Position numbers and translations under genes: made by a program. Shown piece by piece: positions 62,965 through 64,000 of a stretch of 64,000 nucleotides of DNA. The notes under the pieces are model-generated. The model worked only from the letters and a program-made list of their open reading frames with translations, ran no database searches and was not told the DNA's origin. Each line of letters begins with the position of its first letter. Within the stretch, counting starts at the first letter, position 1. The DNA is from an uncultured Rhodopila sp. (GTDB taxonomy: Bacteria > Pseudomonadota > Alphaproteobacteria > Acetobacterales > Acetobacteraceae): assembly GCA_903851415.1 (NCBI GenBank), contig CAINOE010000147.1, positions 1 to 64,000 of the forward strand, read 5' to 3'.

Positions 62965-63450
62965 TCATTGTCGTTTAATAAAGTAAACTCCTTTTCTCGG
63001 CAGCGCCGGATCCGGTATCATACCTTGCCAAAAGGTTATGAATTGCGCTCTGCCGTTCTTGTGCTCCGCCACGATGGCAAACAACACCTCACCCGGTTTG
63101 TATTGCGAAACGCCATATTGATTTACCAGATCGCCGTTCTTATAACTATGGAATCTGATGTCAAGCCTTGTACCTTCTTCAGAAACGTCACAGATATACG
63201 ACTGGTCGGACTGATATCCGGTCACCTCCAGCCGGGCCGCCGCATTGTCGTCCAGCGACAGGCGATATGAAACCGCGATCGCGGACCCGCCGCGAGTCCT
63301 GCCGCCGTAGTAATCATACTGAAAAATACCCAGCCAGTCAGAGGAGATCTGTGCGTCGCCGGCCTGCGGGCTTAGAAATGCGGAGCAGATCGCAAAGTAA
63401 ATCAGGAAAGCAAAATATCTTCCTGTAGCAAAGGAAAATGACCGCTTCAT
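62965..63450 (-). CDS. Exported protein, candidate immunity protein
   Basis: The 161-residue protein starts at ATG 63450 (AGGAGAT before it) with a signal peptide (FAFLIYFAICSAFLSPQAGDAQ). The mature part is a beta-rich domain (WLGIFQYDYYGGRTRGGSA, LEVTGYQSDQSYICDV, RFHSYKNGDLVNQYGVSQY) like small lysozyme-inhibitor-type domains, though I cannot name it. A periplasmic protein coded 60 bp upstream of a wall-cutting effector fits an immunity role. The frame is open further back to 63540. Confidence 0.65.
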   Translation of the reverse strand: MKRSFSFATGRYFAFLIYFAICSAFLSPQAGDAQISSDWLGIFQYDYYGGRTRGGSAIAVSYRLSLDDNAAARLEVTGYQSDQSYICDVSEEGTRLDIRFHSYKNGDLVNQYGVSQYKPGEVLFAIVAEHKNGRAQFITFWQGMIPDPALPRKGVYFIKRQ

Positions 63451-63594
63451 CGATCGGATCTCCTGACTGAGTGTCGTTGAAATCGAGCTGCCGGAACATC
63501 CCGTGCCGGACATTCGCTCCCGATTGAGGGATGTTCGCACCTTCGGTCACATCATTGGTTGACGGTGCAGCATGCCGGGATAGTGCCAGGTCAC

Positions 63595-64000
63595 TTACCC
63601 CTCCCGCCTCAACACCACCTCGATCCGCCGGTTCTCCTCCCGCCCCTCCGCCGTCGCATTGTTGCCGATCGGATCGGCATCCGCCCGACCCTCCGTGCTG
63701 ATCCGCGACGGCGTCCCCATCGCCCGTCCGATGATCGCCGCCGCCGCCTTCGCCCGCGCCGCCGACAACTGAAAGTTCGACGGAAACTGCAGCGACCGTA
63801 TCGGCTGGTTGTCGGTATAGCCGATTATCTGCACCGGCCCCCGCTCCTGCCCCAGCGCCTGGCCGATGCGTTCAAGCAAGCCATCGAACTTCGGCGACAC
63901 CTCGGCGCTGCCGGAGCCGAACAGGCCGCGGTTGCGGATGCGCACCACCGGCACCGCATCGGTGCCAATCACGGCAACCAGCCCCTGCTCGATTTCCGGC
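63595..64000 (-). CDS. tssL: T6SS inner-membrane protein TssL, OmpA-like C-terminal part (partial)
   Basis: The last 134 codons of a gene that runs in from beyond the right edge. The sequence has an OmpA/MotB-like peptidoglycan-binding domain: RNRGLFGSGSAEVSPKF, QIIGYTDNQPIRSLQFPSNFQLSAARAKAAA, STEGRADADPIGNNATAEGREENRRIEVVL. This is the C-terminal extension of long TssL (DotU) proteins; the DotU part is outside. It heads the row tssL, exported protein, transglycosylase, tagF, pppA, kinase. Confidence 0.88.
   Translation of the reverse strand, partial: PEIEQGLVAVIGTDAVPVVRIRNRGLFGSGSAEVSPKFDGLLERIGQALGQERGPVQIIGYTDNQPIRSLQFPSNFQLSAARAKAAAAIIGRAMGTPSRISTEGRADADPIGNNATAEGREENRRIEVVLRREG

Noticed and set aside
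1-64000. tRNA, rRNA or riboswitch genes
   Set aside because: Reading both strands I saw no convincing cloverleaf, rRNA core or known riboswitch core; a covariance-model scan would be needed to be sure.

Overview
The window reads as a chromosomal segment of a GC-rich alphaproteobacterium. Support comes from a lanthanide-type methanol oxidation locus, a complete tetrahydromethanopterin (H4MPT)/methylofuran C1 pathway, a TTAA-N7-TTAA site of CtrA type, and dispersed palindromes of a kind common in this class. An Acetobacteraceae-like methylotroph is plausible, but no rRNA or tRNA gene is present to fix the taxon.

Positions 1-2.8 kb hold the 3' end of xoxF, a strong terminator, then xoxG (cytochrome c), xoxJ (periplasmic binding protein), a CXXCW rhodanese-like protein and a convergent exported protein. 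Positions 2.9-21 kb form an H4MPT/methylofuran supercluster. Its cofactor genes are an MfnB-FolB fusion, an MfnE-like kinase, an AfpA/DmrB-like flavoprotein, a DHPS-like protein, DUF447, an MfnF-like protein, a HisA-like barrel, a CitG-like protein, two ATP-grasp ligases, beta-RFAP synthase and a pterin carbinolamine dehydratase. Its catalytic genes are fae, mtdB, mch and fhcBADC. Together they take methanol to formaldehyde (Xox), then Fae, MtdB, Mch and Fhc to formate. Six copies of a palindromic repeat are scattered here, two of them in frame inside genes.

Positions 21-26.8 kb hold a TfoX-like protein, a MazF-type toxin-antitoxin pair, a PLP enzyme behind a CtrA-like site, a sugar aminotransferase and a CapD/FlaA1-type nucleotide-sugar dehydratase. 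Positions 26.9-30.9 kb are visibly poorer in GC and carry a two-gene operon: a 1040-residue HD + Hsp90/GHKL ATPase protein and an overlapping two-TM SLATT-type protein. I regard this as the best candidate for an undescribed conflict/defence system. Positions 30.9-35.8 kb are a graveyard of toxin-antitoxin genes (HicAB, HEPN/MNT, PIN, TumE/TumA, DUF29), several of them broken.

From 35.8 kb to the end lies a type VI secretion system resembling the P. aeruginosa H1 type. It has two hcp genes, tssH, tssA, tssB, tssC, a second tssC-like gene, tagJ, tssE, tssF, tssG, tssM, a Ser/Thr kinase and PP2C phosphatase pair, tagF and the 3' end of an OmpA-type tssL. Candidate cargo or accessory genes are a glucosaminidase, a transglycosylase with an EF-hand and a nearby exported protein, a membrane-anchored zincin, and an orphan protein between tssA and tssB. 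tssI, tssJ and tssK are not in the window. A 1987-bp insertion sequence with a 7-bp target duplication sits just after tssM, next to a damaged RelE/XRE pair.
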